Below are positions 42,931-54,090 of a DNA stretch of 64,000 bases, piece by piece. The stretch comes from Paguma larvata. Taxonomy: Eukaryota > Chordata > Mammalia > Carnivora > Viverridae. The stretch covers positions 1 to 64,000 of the forward strand of contig JAINVK010000524.1 of the NCBI GenBank assembly GCA_030068075.1. The letters run 5' to 3'. A program made the translations under genes and the position numbers. The notes under the pieces are model-generated. The model worked only from the letters and a program-made list of their open reading frames with translations, was not told where the DNA came from and did no database searches. The stretch's first letter is position 1, and every line of letters starts with the position of its first letter.

Positions 42931-43824
42931 ATGATGAAAAAGAAAAATTCTCCTCAAAAGAAATTACAGAAAGTAGTGACAGCTGAAGAATTGATGAAAA
43001 CAGATATAAGCAACATAACAGAACATGAATATAGAATGACAGTGATAACTAATCGCTGGGCTTGAAAAAAACATAGAAGACAGCAGGGAGTCCATCGCTG
43101 CAGAGATCAAGGACCTAAAAAATGGTTAGGAGGAATTAAAAAACACTATAAATGAGGTGCAAAACAAATTGGAGGCAGCCACAGCATGAATTGAAGAGGC
43201 AGAAGAGAGAATAGGTGAATTAGAAGATAAAATTATGGAAAAGAGGAAGCAGAGAAAAAGAGAGAGAAGCTGATCCAGGAACAGGAAAGGAGAATTCGAG
43301 AGCTGAGCGATGCACTCAAACAAAACAATATCCGTATCACAGGAATTCCAGAGGAAGAAGAGAGAGAAAGGAGTCGAAGTGGTACTTGAACAAATTATTG
43401 CTGAGAACTTCCACAATGTAAGGAAGGAAATGGGCATGGAAATCCAAGAAGCACAGAGAACTCCCCTCAGATATAACTTGAATAGACCATCTATCTGCAA
43501 GACACATCATAGTGAAACTGGCAAAATACAAGGATAAAGAGAGAATTCTGAAGGCAGCTAGGGATAAACGGGCTTTAACATACAAAGGTAGACACATAAG
43601 GGTAGTAGCAGACCTATCTACAGAAACTTGGCAAGCCAGAAAGGAATGGCAGGAAATCTTCAATGTGATGAACAGGAAAGATATACAGCCAAGAATCCTT
43701 TATCAAGCAAGCTTTTCATTCACAATAGAAGAAGAGATAAAGGTTTTCCCCAACAAACAAAAACTGAAGGAATTCAATCACAGATAAACCAGCCTTACAA
43801 GAGATCCTGAGGGGGACTCTATGA
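42931..43824 (+). pseudogene. L1 ORF1 (RNA-binding chaperone), broken
   Basis: L1 ORF1 normally encodes a coiled-coil trimeric RNA-binding protein that packages L1 RNA. The start at 42931 (Met-Met-Lys-Lys-Lys) is supported by the spacing to ORF2. The frame stops at codon 45 (TGA, 43063-43065), with more stops near 43120-43190. The next part is a Glu/Lys-rich heptad-like coiled coil (about 43090-43270), then the RRM-like region containing Arg-Ile-Thr-Gly-Ile-Pro-Glu-Glu (about 43330) and the C-terminal domain at 43512-43787, with Leu-Ala-Lys-Tyr-Lys-Asp-Lys and Ala-Arg-Lys-Glu-Trp. A late frameshift precedes the true end, Pro-Ala-Leu-Gln-Glu-Ile-Leu and TGA at 43822-43824. At 298 codons it is somewhat shorter than usual (about 330-340). 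Confidence 0.85.
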
Positions 43825-43892
43825 AGGAAATGTTGCAAGGAATAAAAAATACCAGAGACATCGGTACAAGCATGAAACCTACAGGTAACACA

Positions 43893-46800
43893 ATGACTCT
43901 AAACCCATATTTTTCAACGTTAACACTGAATGTAAATGGACTAAATGCTCCAAATAAAAGACATAGAGTATCAGAATGGATTAAAAAAACAAGACCCATC
44001 TATTTGCTGTCTACAAGAGACTCATTTTAGACCTGAGGACACCTTCAGATTGAAAGTGAGGGGATGGAGAACTATCTACCATGCTACTGGAAGTCAAAAG
44101 AAAGCTAGAGTAGCCACACTTATATCAGACAAACTGTCTTTAAAGTAAACGCTGTAACAAGAGATAAAGAAGGGCATTATATAATAATCACAGGGACTAT
44201 CCAGCAGGAAGAGCTAACAATTATAAATGTCAACGCACTGAATTCGGGAGCACCCAAATTTGTAAAACAATTAATTACAAACATAAGCAATCTTATTGAT
44301 AAAAATGTGCTAACTGTAGGGGACTTTAACACTCCACTTATAGCAATGGATAGATCAATTAGACAGAGAATCACTAAAGAAACAATAGCCCTGAATGACA
44401 CATTGGAACAGATGGGCCTGACTGATATCTTTAGGGCCCTATGCCCAGAGGCAAAGGAATTTACGTTCTTCTCAAATGCACATGGTACATTTTCCAAGAC
44501 TGGAGCACAAAGAAGCTTTCAATAAATATAAAAAAATTGAGATCATACCATGCACACTTTCAGATCACAATGCTATGAAACTTTAAATCAACCACAGGAA
44601 AAAGTCTGGAAAACCCCCGAAAACATGGAGGCTAAAGAACAACCTACTAAAGAATGAATGGGTCAACCAGGCAATTAGAGAAGAAATTTAAAAATACATG
44701 GAAACAAATGAAAATGAAAATACAACAATCAAAACCTGTTGGGATGTGGCAAAGGCAGTCCTGAGAGGAAAATATATTGCAATCTAGGCCTTTCTCAAGA
44801 ACCAAAAAAAGTCACTAACACAAAATCTAACAGCACACCTAAAGGAATTAGAAGCAGAATAGCAAAGATACGCTAAACCCAGCAGAAAGAGAGAAATAAC
44901 AAAAATCAGGGAAGAAAAAATAATAAAGAAACTGAAAAAGTAGTAGAGCAGATCAATGAAACCAAGAGCTGGTTTTTTGAAAAAATAAACAAAATTGATA
45001 AACCTCTAGCCAGGCTTCTCAAAAAGAAAAGAGAGCGAACCCAAACAGATAAAATCACGAATGAAAAGGGATTGATTACAACAAATTCCTCAGAAATACA
45101 AGCAATTATCAGGGAATATTATGAAAAATTATATGTCATCAAAATGGACAACCTGGAAGAATTGGACAAATTCCTAAACAGCCACACACAACCAAAACTC
45201 AAACGGGAAGAAATAGAAAATTTGAACAGACTCATAACCAGTGAAAAAATTGAATCAGTTATCAAAAATCTCCCAACAAATGAAAGTCCTGGACTAGATG
45301 GCTTCCCTGGGGAATTCTACCAGACATTCAAAACAGAGTTAATATCTATCCTGCTCAAGCTGTTCCAAAAAATTGAAACGGAAGGAAAACTCCCGGACTC
45401 ATTCCATGAAGCCAGCATCACTTTGATTCCCAAACCAGATAGAGACCCAGCAAAAAAAGAAACTGCAGGCCAATATTCCTGATTAATATGGATGCAAAAA
45501 TTCTCAACAAAATACTAGCAAATAGAATCCAACAGCACATAAAAAGAATTATTCACCATGATCAAGTAGGATTCATCCCTGGGTTGCAGGGCTGGTTCAA
45601 TAATCGCAAATCAATCAGCATGATAAATCACATCAACAAAAGGAAAGATAAGAACCTACCATCCTGTCAATAGATGCAGAAAAAGCATTTGACAAAATAC
45701 AGCACCCATTCCTAATAAAAACCCTCGAGAAAGTCCGTATAGAAGGAACATAATTAAACATCATAAAAGCCATTTATGAAAAGCCCACAGCTAATACTAT
45801 CCTCAATGGGGAAAAACTGAGAGCCTTCCCCCTAAGATCAGGAACATGACAGGGGTGTCCACTCTCACCACTGCTATTTAACATAGTGTTGGCGGTCCTA
45901 GCATCAGCAATCAGACAACAAAACGAAATAAAAGGCATCAGGATTGTCAAGGAGGAAGTCAAATTTTCACTTTTCACAGACAACATGATACTCTACATGG
46001 AAAACCTAATAGAATCCACCAAAAGCCTGCTAGAACAGATCCATGAATTCAGCAAAGTTGCAGGATACAAAATGAATGTACAGAAATCGGCAGCATTTCT
46101 ATACACCAACAATGAAGCAACAGAAAGAGAAATAAAGTGCAATCACATTCACATTTGCACCAAAAACTATCAAATACCTAGGAATAAACCTAACCAAAGA
46201 CTTAAAAGATCTCTACCTGAAAACTATAAAAAACTTATGTAGGAAATTAAGAAAGACACAAGGAAGTGGAAAATCATCCCATGCTCATGGATTGGAAGAA
46301 TAAATATTGTTAAAATATCAATACTACCCAAAGCAATCTACACATTCAATACAATCCCAATCAAAATTGCACCAGCATTCTTCGCAAAGCTGGAGAAAAC
46401 AATCCTAAAATTTGTATGGAACCACAAAAGACCCGAAATAGCCAAAGTAATATTGAAGAAGAAAACCAAGGCAGGGGGCATCACAATCCCAGACTTTAAC
46501 CTCTACTACAAAGCAGTAATAATCAAGACAGTATGGTATTGGCACAAAAACAGACACATAGACCAATGGAATAGAATAGAGAACCCAGAAATGGACCCAC
46601 AAACATATGACCAACTAATCTTTGACAAAGCAGGAAAGAGTATCCAATGGAAAAATGACAGCCTCTTTAACAAATGGTGCTGGGAGAACTGGACAGCAAC
46701 ATGCAGAAGAATGAAACTAGACCACTTCCTTACACCATTCATAAAAATAAACTCAAAATGGATGAAGGACCTGAATGTGAGATAGGAAACCAACAAAAGC

Positions 46801-47680
46801 CTAGAGGAGAAAGCAGGAAAAAACCTTTTTGACCTGAGCTGCAGAATTTCCTATGCGACACATCTCCAAACGTGAGGGAATTAAAAGCAAAAATGAACTA
46901 TTGGGACCTCATCAAGATAAAGGAAACAACCAACAAAACTAATAGGCAACCAATGGAATGGGAAAATATAGTTACAAATGACATATATGATAAAGGGCTA
47001 GTGTCCAAAATCTATAAAGAACTTAACAAACTCCACACCCGAAAAATGAATAATCCAGTTAAGAAATGGGCGGAAGATATGAATAGACACTTCTCCAAAG
47101 AAGACATCTCAATGGCCAACAGACACACGAAACAATGCTCAATGTCACTCATCATCAGGAGAATACAAATCAAAACCACACTGAGGTACCACCTCACACC
47201 GGTCAGAGTGGCTAAAATGAACAAATCAGGAAACTAGATGCTGATGAGGATGTGGAGAAACAGGCACCCTCCTCCACTGTTGGTGGGAATGCTATCTAGT
47301 GCAGCCACTCTAGAAAACGGTGTGGAGGTTCCCCAAAAAAAATGAAAATAGAGCTACTCTACGACCCAGTAATACGACTTCTAGGAATTTACCCAAGAGA
47401 TACAGGAGTGCTGATGCATAGGGGCACATGTACCCCGATGTTTATAACAGCACTTTCGACAATAGCCAAATCATGGAAAGAGACTAAGTGTCCATCAACT
47501 GACGAATGGATAAAGAAGACATGGTATGTATATACAATGGAATACTATGCGGCAATGAGAAAGAATGAAATCTGGCCATTTATAGCAACCTGGATGGAAC
47601 TGGAGGGTATTATGCTAAGTGAAAGAAGTCAGACAGAGAAAGACAGATACCATATGTCTTCATGCATAGGTGGATTTTGA
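43893..47680 (+). pseudogene. L1 ORF2 (endonuclease/reverse transcriptase), broken
   Basis: Full length at about 1,263 codons, as expected for L1 ORF2, but split into at least seven frame segments by stops and indels. The start Met-Thr-Leu-Asn at 43893 follows ORF1 by 68 bp. The endonuclease domain begins with Leu-Asn-Val-Asn-Gly-Leu-Asn, and Leu-Gln-Glu-Thr-His appears in a shifted frame near 44018. The reverse transcriptase spans about 45250-46250, with Ser-Pro-Gly-Leu-Asp-Gly-Phe near 45285. Its catalytic box, normally Phe-Ala-Asp-Asp, reads Phe-Thr-Asp-Asn at 45973-45984, so the second metal-binding aspartate is lost. The C-terminal cysteine region (Gly-Cys-Gly-Glu and His-Cys-Trp-Trp-Glu-Cys, 47248-47292) is still legible. 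It would not be active even if the frame were open. Confidence 0.88.
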
Positions 47681-48273
47681 GAGACTTAGCAGAAAAACAT
47701 GGGGGAGGGGAAGAGGGGAAAGAAAATTTAAAAAAAAGCCACAGAGAGGGAGGGAGACAAAACATAAGAGACTCTTAAATACTAAGAACAAACTCAGGGG
47801 AGAGGGGAATATGGGAGAGGGGAGAGTGGGTGATGGCCACTGAAGAGTGCACTTGTTGAGATGAGCATTGGGTTTTGTATGGAAACCATTTTGACAATAA
47901 ATTGCTAAAAAAATGTAAACACAGTTTTCCAATAAAAGGGACTAAGGCTCTTAAAAAAATTTTTAATTAAAAAGTTAAATTACATTTTAAAAAAAGATAA
48001 GTGTATCCTTTATTTCACCTATACACCCACACCCCTCCACTCTGGCAACAACCAGTTTTTCTCTGTAATTAAGAGTCTGGTTTTTTTGTTTGTATCTTTT
48101 TTTTTCTTTGTTTGTTCATTTGTTTTGTTTCTTAAATTCAACATACAAGTGAAATTGTAAGTTATTGTCTTTCTTAGTCTGACTTATTTCACTTAGCATA
48201 ATACCCTCTAGGTCCATCCATGTTGTTGCAAATGGCAAGATCATTCATTTTTATGGCTGAGTAATATTCTTTG

Positions 48274-48275
<2 letters not shown>

Positions 48276-48314
<39 letters not shown>
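48276..48314. repeat. (TG)n microsatellite
   Basis: About 39 bp of TG within the L1, at the place where other L1 copies carry a short TATA-like stretch. Confidence 0.95.
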
Positions 48315-48317
<3 letters not shown>

Positions 48318-48394
48318 CACATCTTTTTTATCCATTCATCTATCAATGGACACTTGAGCTGCTTCCATATCTTGGCTATTATAAATAATGCCTC

Positions 48395-48816
48395 AATAAA
48401 TAAAGGATATATATATATACTTTTTATATAAATTTATATCTATTATATAAATAATGTCTCTTTTTATATAAAATTTTATATGAATTCATATAAATTCATA
48501 TCCATTTATATAAATTTATAATTTATTTTTATAAATATATAAAATATTTTTATATTTTATAATTTATATGAATAAATTTATTTTTATTTTTATTTTTATT
48601 TTATAAATAAATAAAATATATTTTATATATTTATGTTTCTATATATTTATATATTTATATTTCACATATTTAAATTTATATATTATTAATGAATAAAATA
48701 TATTTTTATATTTTATATTTTATATAAAAATGTATATTTTTTATAAATATATAAAATGTATTTTTAATATAAAATTATATAATTATATAAATTTTATGTA
48801 AATGTATATCTATTTA
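48395..48816. repeat. AT-rich expansion inside L1
   Basis: About 420 bp almost wholly A and T, built of variants of 'tatataaattta' and 'atttttatatt'. It is flanked by two copies of one L1 phrase (about 48381-48413 and 48817-48850; both hold 'aataatgcctc'). Such text is absent from the other L1 copies here. Confidence 0.85.
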
Positions 48817-50489
48817 TATAAATAATGCCTCGATAAACATAGGATATATATCTTTTTGCATTAGTGTTCTCGTTTTCCCTAGGTAAATACACAGCAGTGA
48901 AATTATTAGATTATATGGTAATCCTATTTTTAATTTTTTGAGAAACCTCCATACTGTTTTCCACAGTGGTCACGCCAATTTGCATTCCCACCAACAATGC
49001 GTGAGAGTTCCTCTTTCTCTACATCCTTATCAACACTTATTAGTTCTTGTCTGTTTGATTCTTGCCATTCAGACAATTATAAAGTGATATCTCGTTGTAG
49101 TTTTGATTTGCATTTTCCTGATGTTTAGTGATGTTGACCATCTTTTCATGTGTCTGTTGGCCATTTGTATGTCTTCTTTGAGGAATTTACATGTTCAGGT
49201 CCTCTGTCCATTTTTTAATCAGATTATTTGTTTTTTTGGTGTTGACATTTTGAATCAATTTTCTGAGTGGTATAAGATAAAGGTCCAATTTATTTCTTCA
49301 TGTAAATATCCAGTTTTTCCAAACCATTTATTAAAGAGATTGTCCTTTCCTCATTGAATATTTTTGGTTTTTCTGTCAGATATTAGTTGACCATATATTC
49401 ATGGGTTTATTTCTGGGCTCTCAATTCTATTCTCTTATGTGTCTATGTGTCTATTTTTATGATAATACTATACTGTTCTGATTACTATAGTTTTGTATTA
49501 TAGTTTGAAATCAGGAAGTACGAGGCCTCCAACTTTGTTCTTTCTCAGGAATACTTTGGTTATTCAGGGTCTTTTGTGGTTTCATACAAGTTTTAGGATT
49601 GCCTTTTCTATTTGTGAAAAAAGCCATTGGAATTTACATAGGGATTTCAATGAATCTATAGATGGCTTTGGATAGTATGGCCATTTTGACGATATTTATT
49701 CTTATAATGAACACGGGATATCTTTCCACTTCTTCAATTTTTTTCATCAATATCTTATAGTTTTCAGTATATAGATCTTTCACCTCCTTAAATCACTAAA
49801 TGTTATTATTTTTGATGTTACTGTAAATGAGATTGCCTTTATTTCTTTTTCAAATAGGTCATCATTAGTGTATACAAACACAACTGACCTTTTATATGTT
49901 GATTTTGTATCCCAAAACTTTCCTGGATTCATTTATTAGTTCTGGCAGTATTTTGGTGGAGTCATTTGAACTTTCTATGAATAAGATCATTACATCTACA
50001 AACAGATACAATTTTCCTTCTTCCTTTCTGATTTGGTTTCCCTTTATTTCTTTTTCTTGTGTAATTGCTCTAACACGAGTGGTGAACTGGAGAGTGTGGG
50101 TACTCTTGCCTTGTTCCTGTTTGTAGAGGAAAAATTTTCAACCTTTTACCACTGAGTATGATGTTAGTTGTGGGTTTGTCATATATGGTGTTTATTATGT
50201 TGAGATACAGTCTTCTATACCAAATTGGCTGAGAGGTTTTGTTATGAGAGAACATTGAATTTTGTCAAAGTTTTTTCTGCATCTATTGGGATGATTATAT
50301 GATATTTATCTTGCTTTCTGCTAATGTGGTATACCACATTTATGATCTTCTTATGTTGAACCATCTTGTATCCCAGGGATAAATCCCACTTGCTCATGGT
50401 GTACGATCCTTTCAATGTGCTGTTGAATTTGGCTTGCTAGATTTTGTTGAGAATTTTTACATCTATATTCATCAGTGTAAAGCATGAGT

Positions 50490-51110
50490 AAAGCACAAAC
50501 TCACCTATTACAGAAGAGGAAACACAGTGACCAATAAAGACATAAAAATTGGCCAACTTCATCAGGAACAAAATAAATGCAAACTGAGACCATGAGATAC
50601 TGCATTTCATGCGCCAGACTGGCAAACTTTTCAAGTCAAGCCCTATGAAGTTCTAGAAAAAATGTGGGACACTGCTAGGTGTATACATTGGCTTTGAGAA
50701 AACTATCTGACATTATTCCATGAAAGTGAAGATATGCTTTCACCATGACCCAGCGATTCCACATCTAGGTGCATATACTAGAAAAACCCTCATGTATATG
50801 AAGAGACGGGAATTAAAATATTCATAGTAGCTTAACTCATAATGGCAAAAGTTATACCAATAGCCCACATGTCCACTAAAGGAGAAGAGACAAATATGTT
50901 GTGATATCTTCACATAATGGAATACTATATCAGCAATAAAAGTAATTGATCTAGAGCTACACACACAAAATGAATAGATCTGCAAATATTATGATGAAAT
51001 GAAAAAAAGCTAGTCATAGAAGAACAGAATGTGATTCTATTTATATAAAGCTCAAAAACAAATAAAAATACTATATTATTTAGGGAGTTGTACCTATGTG
51101 GCAAATGAAT
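50490..51110 (+). mobile_element. Ancient L1 ORF2 end relic
   Basis: Plus-strand old L1: 'tgacccagcgattccacatc', 'atcttcacataatggaatac', 'tatatcagcaataaaagtaa', 'gaaatgaaaaaaagctagt'. Ends near 51110 without a clear tail. Confidence 0.6.
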
Positions 51111-52140
51111 GATGAATCTCAAGCCCTGCTCTGCACAGAAGCAGGAGATGAGATGGGGAGGAGTCCATAAGCAGGCCCCAGTGTGGGTACTTTAAATTTC
51201 CTTTGTTGACTGATGGGGTTCTCCATTGCTTGTTTCAAGGTTACATTTCAGAGTTTACATGCATTCCATTGTATGTATCACATATTTTGTTTTATTAATA
51301 AATATTTCACAATTTAAAACTGAAAAGATGAACTATATTTTAAAATGTAACTGCCAGCAGAATAAGAAACTAGCTGCTTACCTTTTAAATGTTTGTATAC
51401 TGAATGGAGAGCTCTTAGGAAAAAAAAATCACAAGTACCAATGAAAAACATGTAAAAGCAGAAAGCTGAAAGAACAACTTGAAATAATTCACACAAACAG
51501 AGGAGATTTCACAATAAATAGTTACCCTGGTTTAAACAAATTGATTTGTATTAAGAGACACACTGAAATAAAATATCACAGAGAAGTAAAATAAAAATGC
51601 TAGGCAAAGAGAGCAGGCAAATCTGAACAAAAAAGAAATGAGGGTGATGCTCTAATTTTCGACAAAGCAGAATTCAAAGGCAATAAAACATTCAATTGGG
51701 CAAGACCACTTTATATTAGCAGAAGACGTAATCCACAAATAATGAACACTAATATCCTTAAGAACATCAAATCCAAATAGAGCAACAGTGACGGAAGTGA
51801 CAAATAGGCAAAAACAGAGCTGCAGGATACTAATATGGATCATGGAGCAAATAGCTGTAAGAAAAGAGTACATGAGGCTAACAGTGGCTTTAGGCAGGGG
51901 CAGAACCCTGCAGGGGCTTCCTCAGTTATGTCCCTGCATTTTCCAGGTTTTCTAGGATGTATATCCACTACTCACATAGTGGGGGGGAAAAATCTTCATC
52001 AAGACCTGTATTTAGTAATACACACAATAAGAAAGGGAGATCAATTCTTTCTCCTTCCTAAAGTCAATCTGCAAATAATCAGTGTGACTGATTTTAGAAA
52101 CTTCTGTTAGTCATTAGATAACACTGCCTATATATATATA
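51111..52140. other. Mostly unassigned, perhaps older L1 text
   Basis: 51590-51830 has a weak resemblance to L1 ORF2 endonuclease-region text ('tctaattttcgacaaagcag', 'gacgtaatccacaaataatg'). The remainder is unassigned and has no exon. Confidence 0.3.
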
Positions 52141-53649
52141 GTGCAATTTTAAATCGATTTCAATCAATTTTTCTATCAATAGCTGAACCACGCACAATGA
52201 ATAGCAGAATCATCAAACTTGAAACCTTGGAGTTTCCTTTTCATTCCTAATCAGAATTTTTATTTTAATAAAAATTGGAACTTACAGAAATTTTATTCAA
52301 TACACATAAAATCAGAGTAAAATATGGATGTTCCAATATTACCATTACTTATTGTACAGCAAAAATTATTCAGGAATCAAAGATAAGGTCCGTGAGTAAT
52401 ATTCTTCATTAAAAGAGGCTGGACATTTGAAAGAAAATCTGATAACTAATAGCCTATAAGTTACAATTTTTTAAAAGCTGGGTAAGTAGAGACAGTTCCT
52501 CAGAATTGCATATTAAGTTCACTTTCAATTAATATGGTTCAGCATTTTAGTCTTATGATTTGTATGCTTGGTAATACTTTTAAAATTAACTGTGCCACAG
52601 ACAGACATACCACATACTTCTCAGCTGCAATAATTTTTCTAATGCTATATCTTTATAACAGTAATTGCCTTCTTTCTGAAAGAATATGCAGTTTGAATCT
52701 AGTGACACTTCATTTATTACTTTTCTTATATTAGAGCTACCTCAGCATATTAGACTTTTTTTCCTTAACGACTTTTTTTCTATAAGGAGACCATGAAGAC
52801 CCCAGGGCAAAGGAAGTACATTAGGAAAGATAGGCATTTTAGAGGCGGGAAGAAATTCTAAGGCGGACATCTGACAATTCTTGTCAAAAACAGACTGTAC
52901 AGGTGATCCTCCATTTCCCCGAACTATAGACACTTTTGACCAATGTCCATAAACAAAGGCTATGAAATCTGCAAGACTCATCATTAATATAGTGAGTTAA
53001 ATTGCCAGCGCAGCAAAACACACATTAAGTATGTCACTGGCCATGCCGCTGCTACTCAGTTAAGGGGTCACCCCACACCTCCTTCCTGATCAGCTCTGAC
53101 CCACCAGAATGCCCAGCTTAAATCACTCAGATCAGGAGACAGAAGCTCCTCTTGCCCTGACAGCTGACTCTGTCTTTTCTAGACCATAAGCACTGGGTGA
53201 GTAGGTCAGTGCTGCAGCAAAATGAGTCCATATGGCCCCATGGGGTCCAGGAGCCAGTTAGTAAAGTATCACCAGGAAGCACTTATAAGAAACTACTCTA
53301 AGGATTGGGAGGTAGAGGGCAATCACCTATGTCTAATTGCCGGAAGTGTTCAAGTGCAGGCTGAAGACAGTTTTGAAAGCTAGAAAGAAGATTCAAGAGC
53401 CAGCTGGTGGCTCAACCACTGTCATCCCTTTCTCCCAAAAGTTTCTACAGTTGAATTCTTCTGGATCCTTGGCCATATTTTCTTGCTTCTTGGATTTTGT
53501 TGATGTTGTTCTGATGGCTGGTAAGAATCCCAGTATGCAATCCACCTACCCAAATTCCGGCCATCCAATATATAGACTGAATCCCATTCTCCCTGTAAGA
53601 TGTGGTCTGAATCAGTCTTTCTCCACTTGAACCCTCATGGAAGCAGCAG
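52141..53649. other. Unique sequence, nothing recognised
   Basis: AT-rich to balanced DNA without young repeats. The 97-codon plus frame at 53337-53630 shows no domain and is not called. Confidence 0.5.
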
Positions 53650-53760
53650 GCACTATGAAAAGAGCAGACCCTTTAGAAGCAGATGGACCTAGGTTTCTCT
53701 GTCCGAACTTTGGCAATTACCAACCCTGTGACCTTGGCCAGTTACACATTGATTTTGGAA
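53650..53760 (+). mobile_element. MIR SINE
   Basis: 'gcagatggacctaggtttct', 'accctgtgaccttggccagt': a clear plus-strand MIR head and core. Confidence 0.75.
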
Positions 53761-53994
53761 GGAATGCGTTCTTCGTGTGTCCTAGTGAATACCTGTTCTA
53801 CATGGCTGTTACGAGCCGATACACAAAAAGCACCAGCAAGCATCATCTCCTTTCATCTTTCTAAATAAAAATGAAGTATAATACGTTTTTTTCTTTATTA
53901 AGTTCTGACTTGAAACTATTTCTTATTATCTTATATTAACTGTTTTAATACTTTCATTGCTATTTATATCCTCCCAACTCATATCATTTTCTCA

Positions 53995-54090
53995 TCTAGA
54001 ATCTAAACTTTTGATGACAAGACCGTACCTTATGCTGGTTTCCAACTCATCTCGCAGCTCAGTGCCTTGCACAGCATATTTCGTTATCTG
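53995..54090 (+). mobile_element. Possible L2 3' fragment
   Basis: 'ctagaatctaaacttttgat' and 'agctcagtgccttgcacagc' resemble the L2 3' end ('tagaatgtaagctccatga', 'cagtgcctggcacat'). Confidence 0.45.

Larger units (their letters stand above)
42820..47915 (+). mobile_element. Near full-length felid L1, inactive
   Basis: The most complete L1 here: 5' UTR end (42820-42930), ORF1 (42931-43824), a 68 bp spacer, ORF2 (43893-47680) and a 3' UTR (47681-47915) ending 'ggaaaccattttgacaataa' plus a short A-rich tail. The 5' limit is uncertain because the (AAAAC)n run at 42779-42814 and the sequence before it were not matched. No target duplication was found, which fits a deleted or unrecognised 5' end. 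Both ORFs carry stops and frameshifts. Confidence 0.85.
48000..50475 (-). mobile_element. L1 LINE, ORF2 and 3' UTR, minus strand
   Basis: In reverse complement an L1 from mid reverse transcriptase (right, 50475) to the 3' UTR (left, 48000; 'cctccactctggcaacaacc'). Markers include 'ccctctaggtccatccatgt', 'ttttccacagtggtcacgcc', 'tggattcatttattagttct' and 'tgttgaaccatcttgtatcc'. No poly-T remains at the left edge. It is interrupted by a (TG)n run and a 430 bp AT-rich expansion. ORF2 is disrupted. It lies tail to tail with the L1 ending at 47915. Confidence 0.87.
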
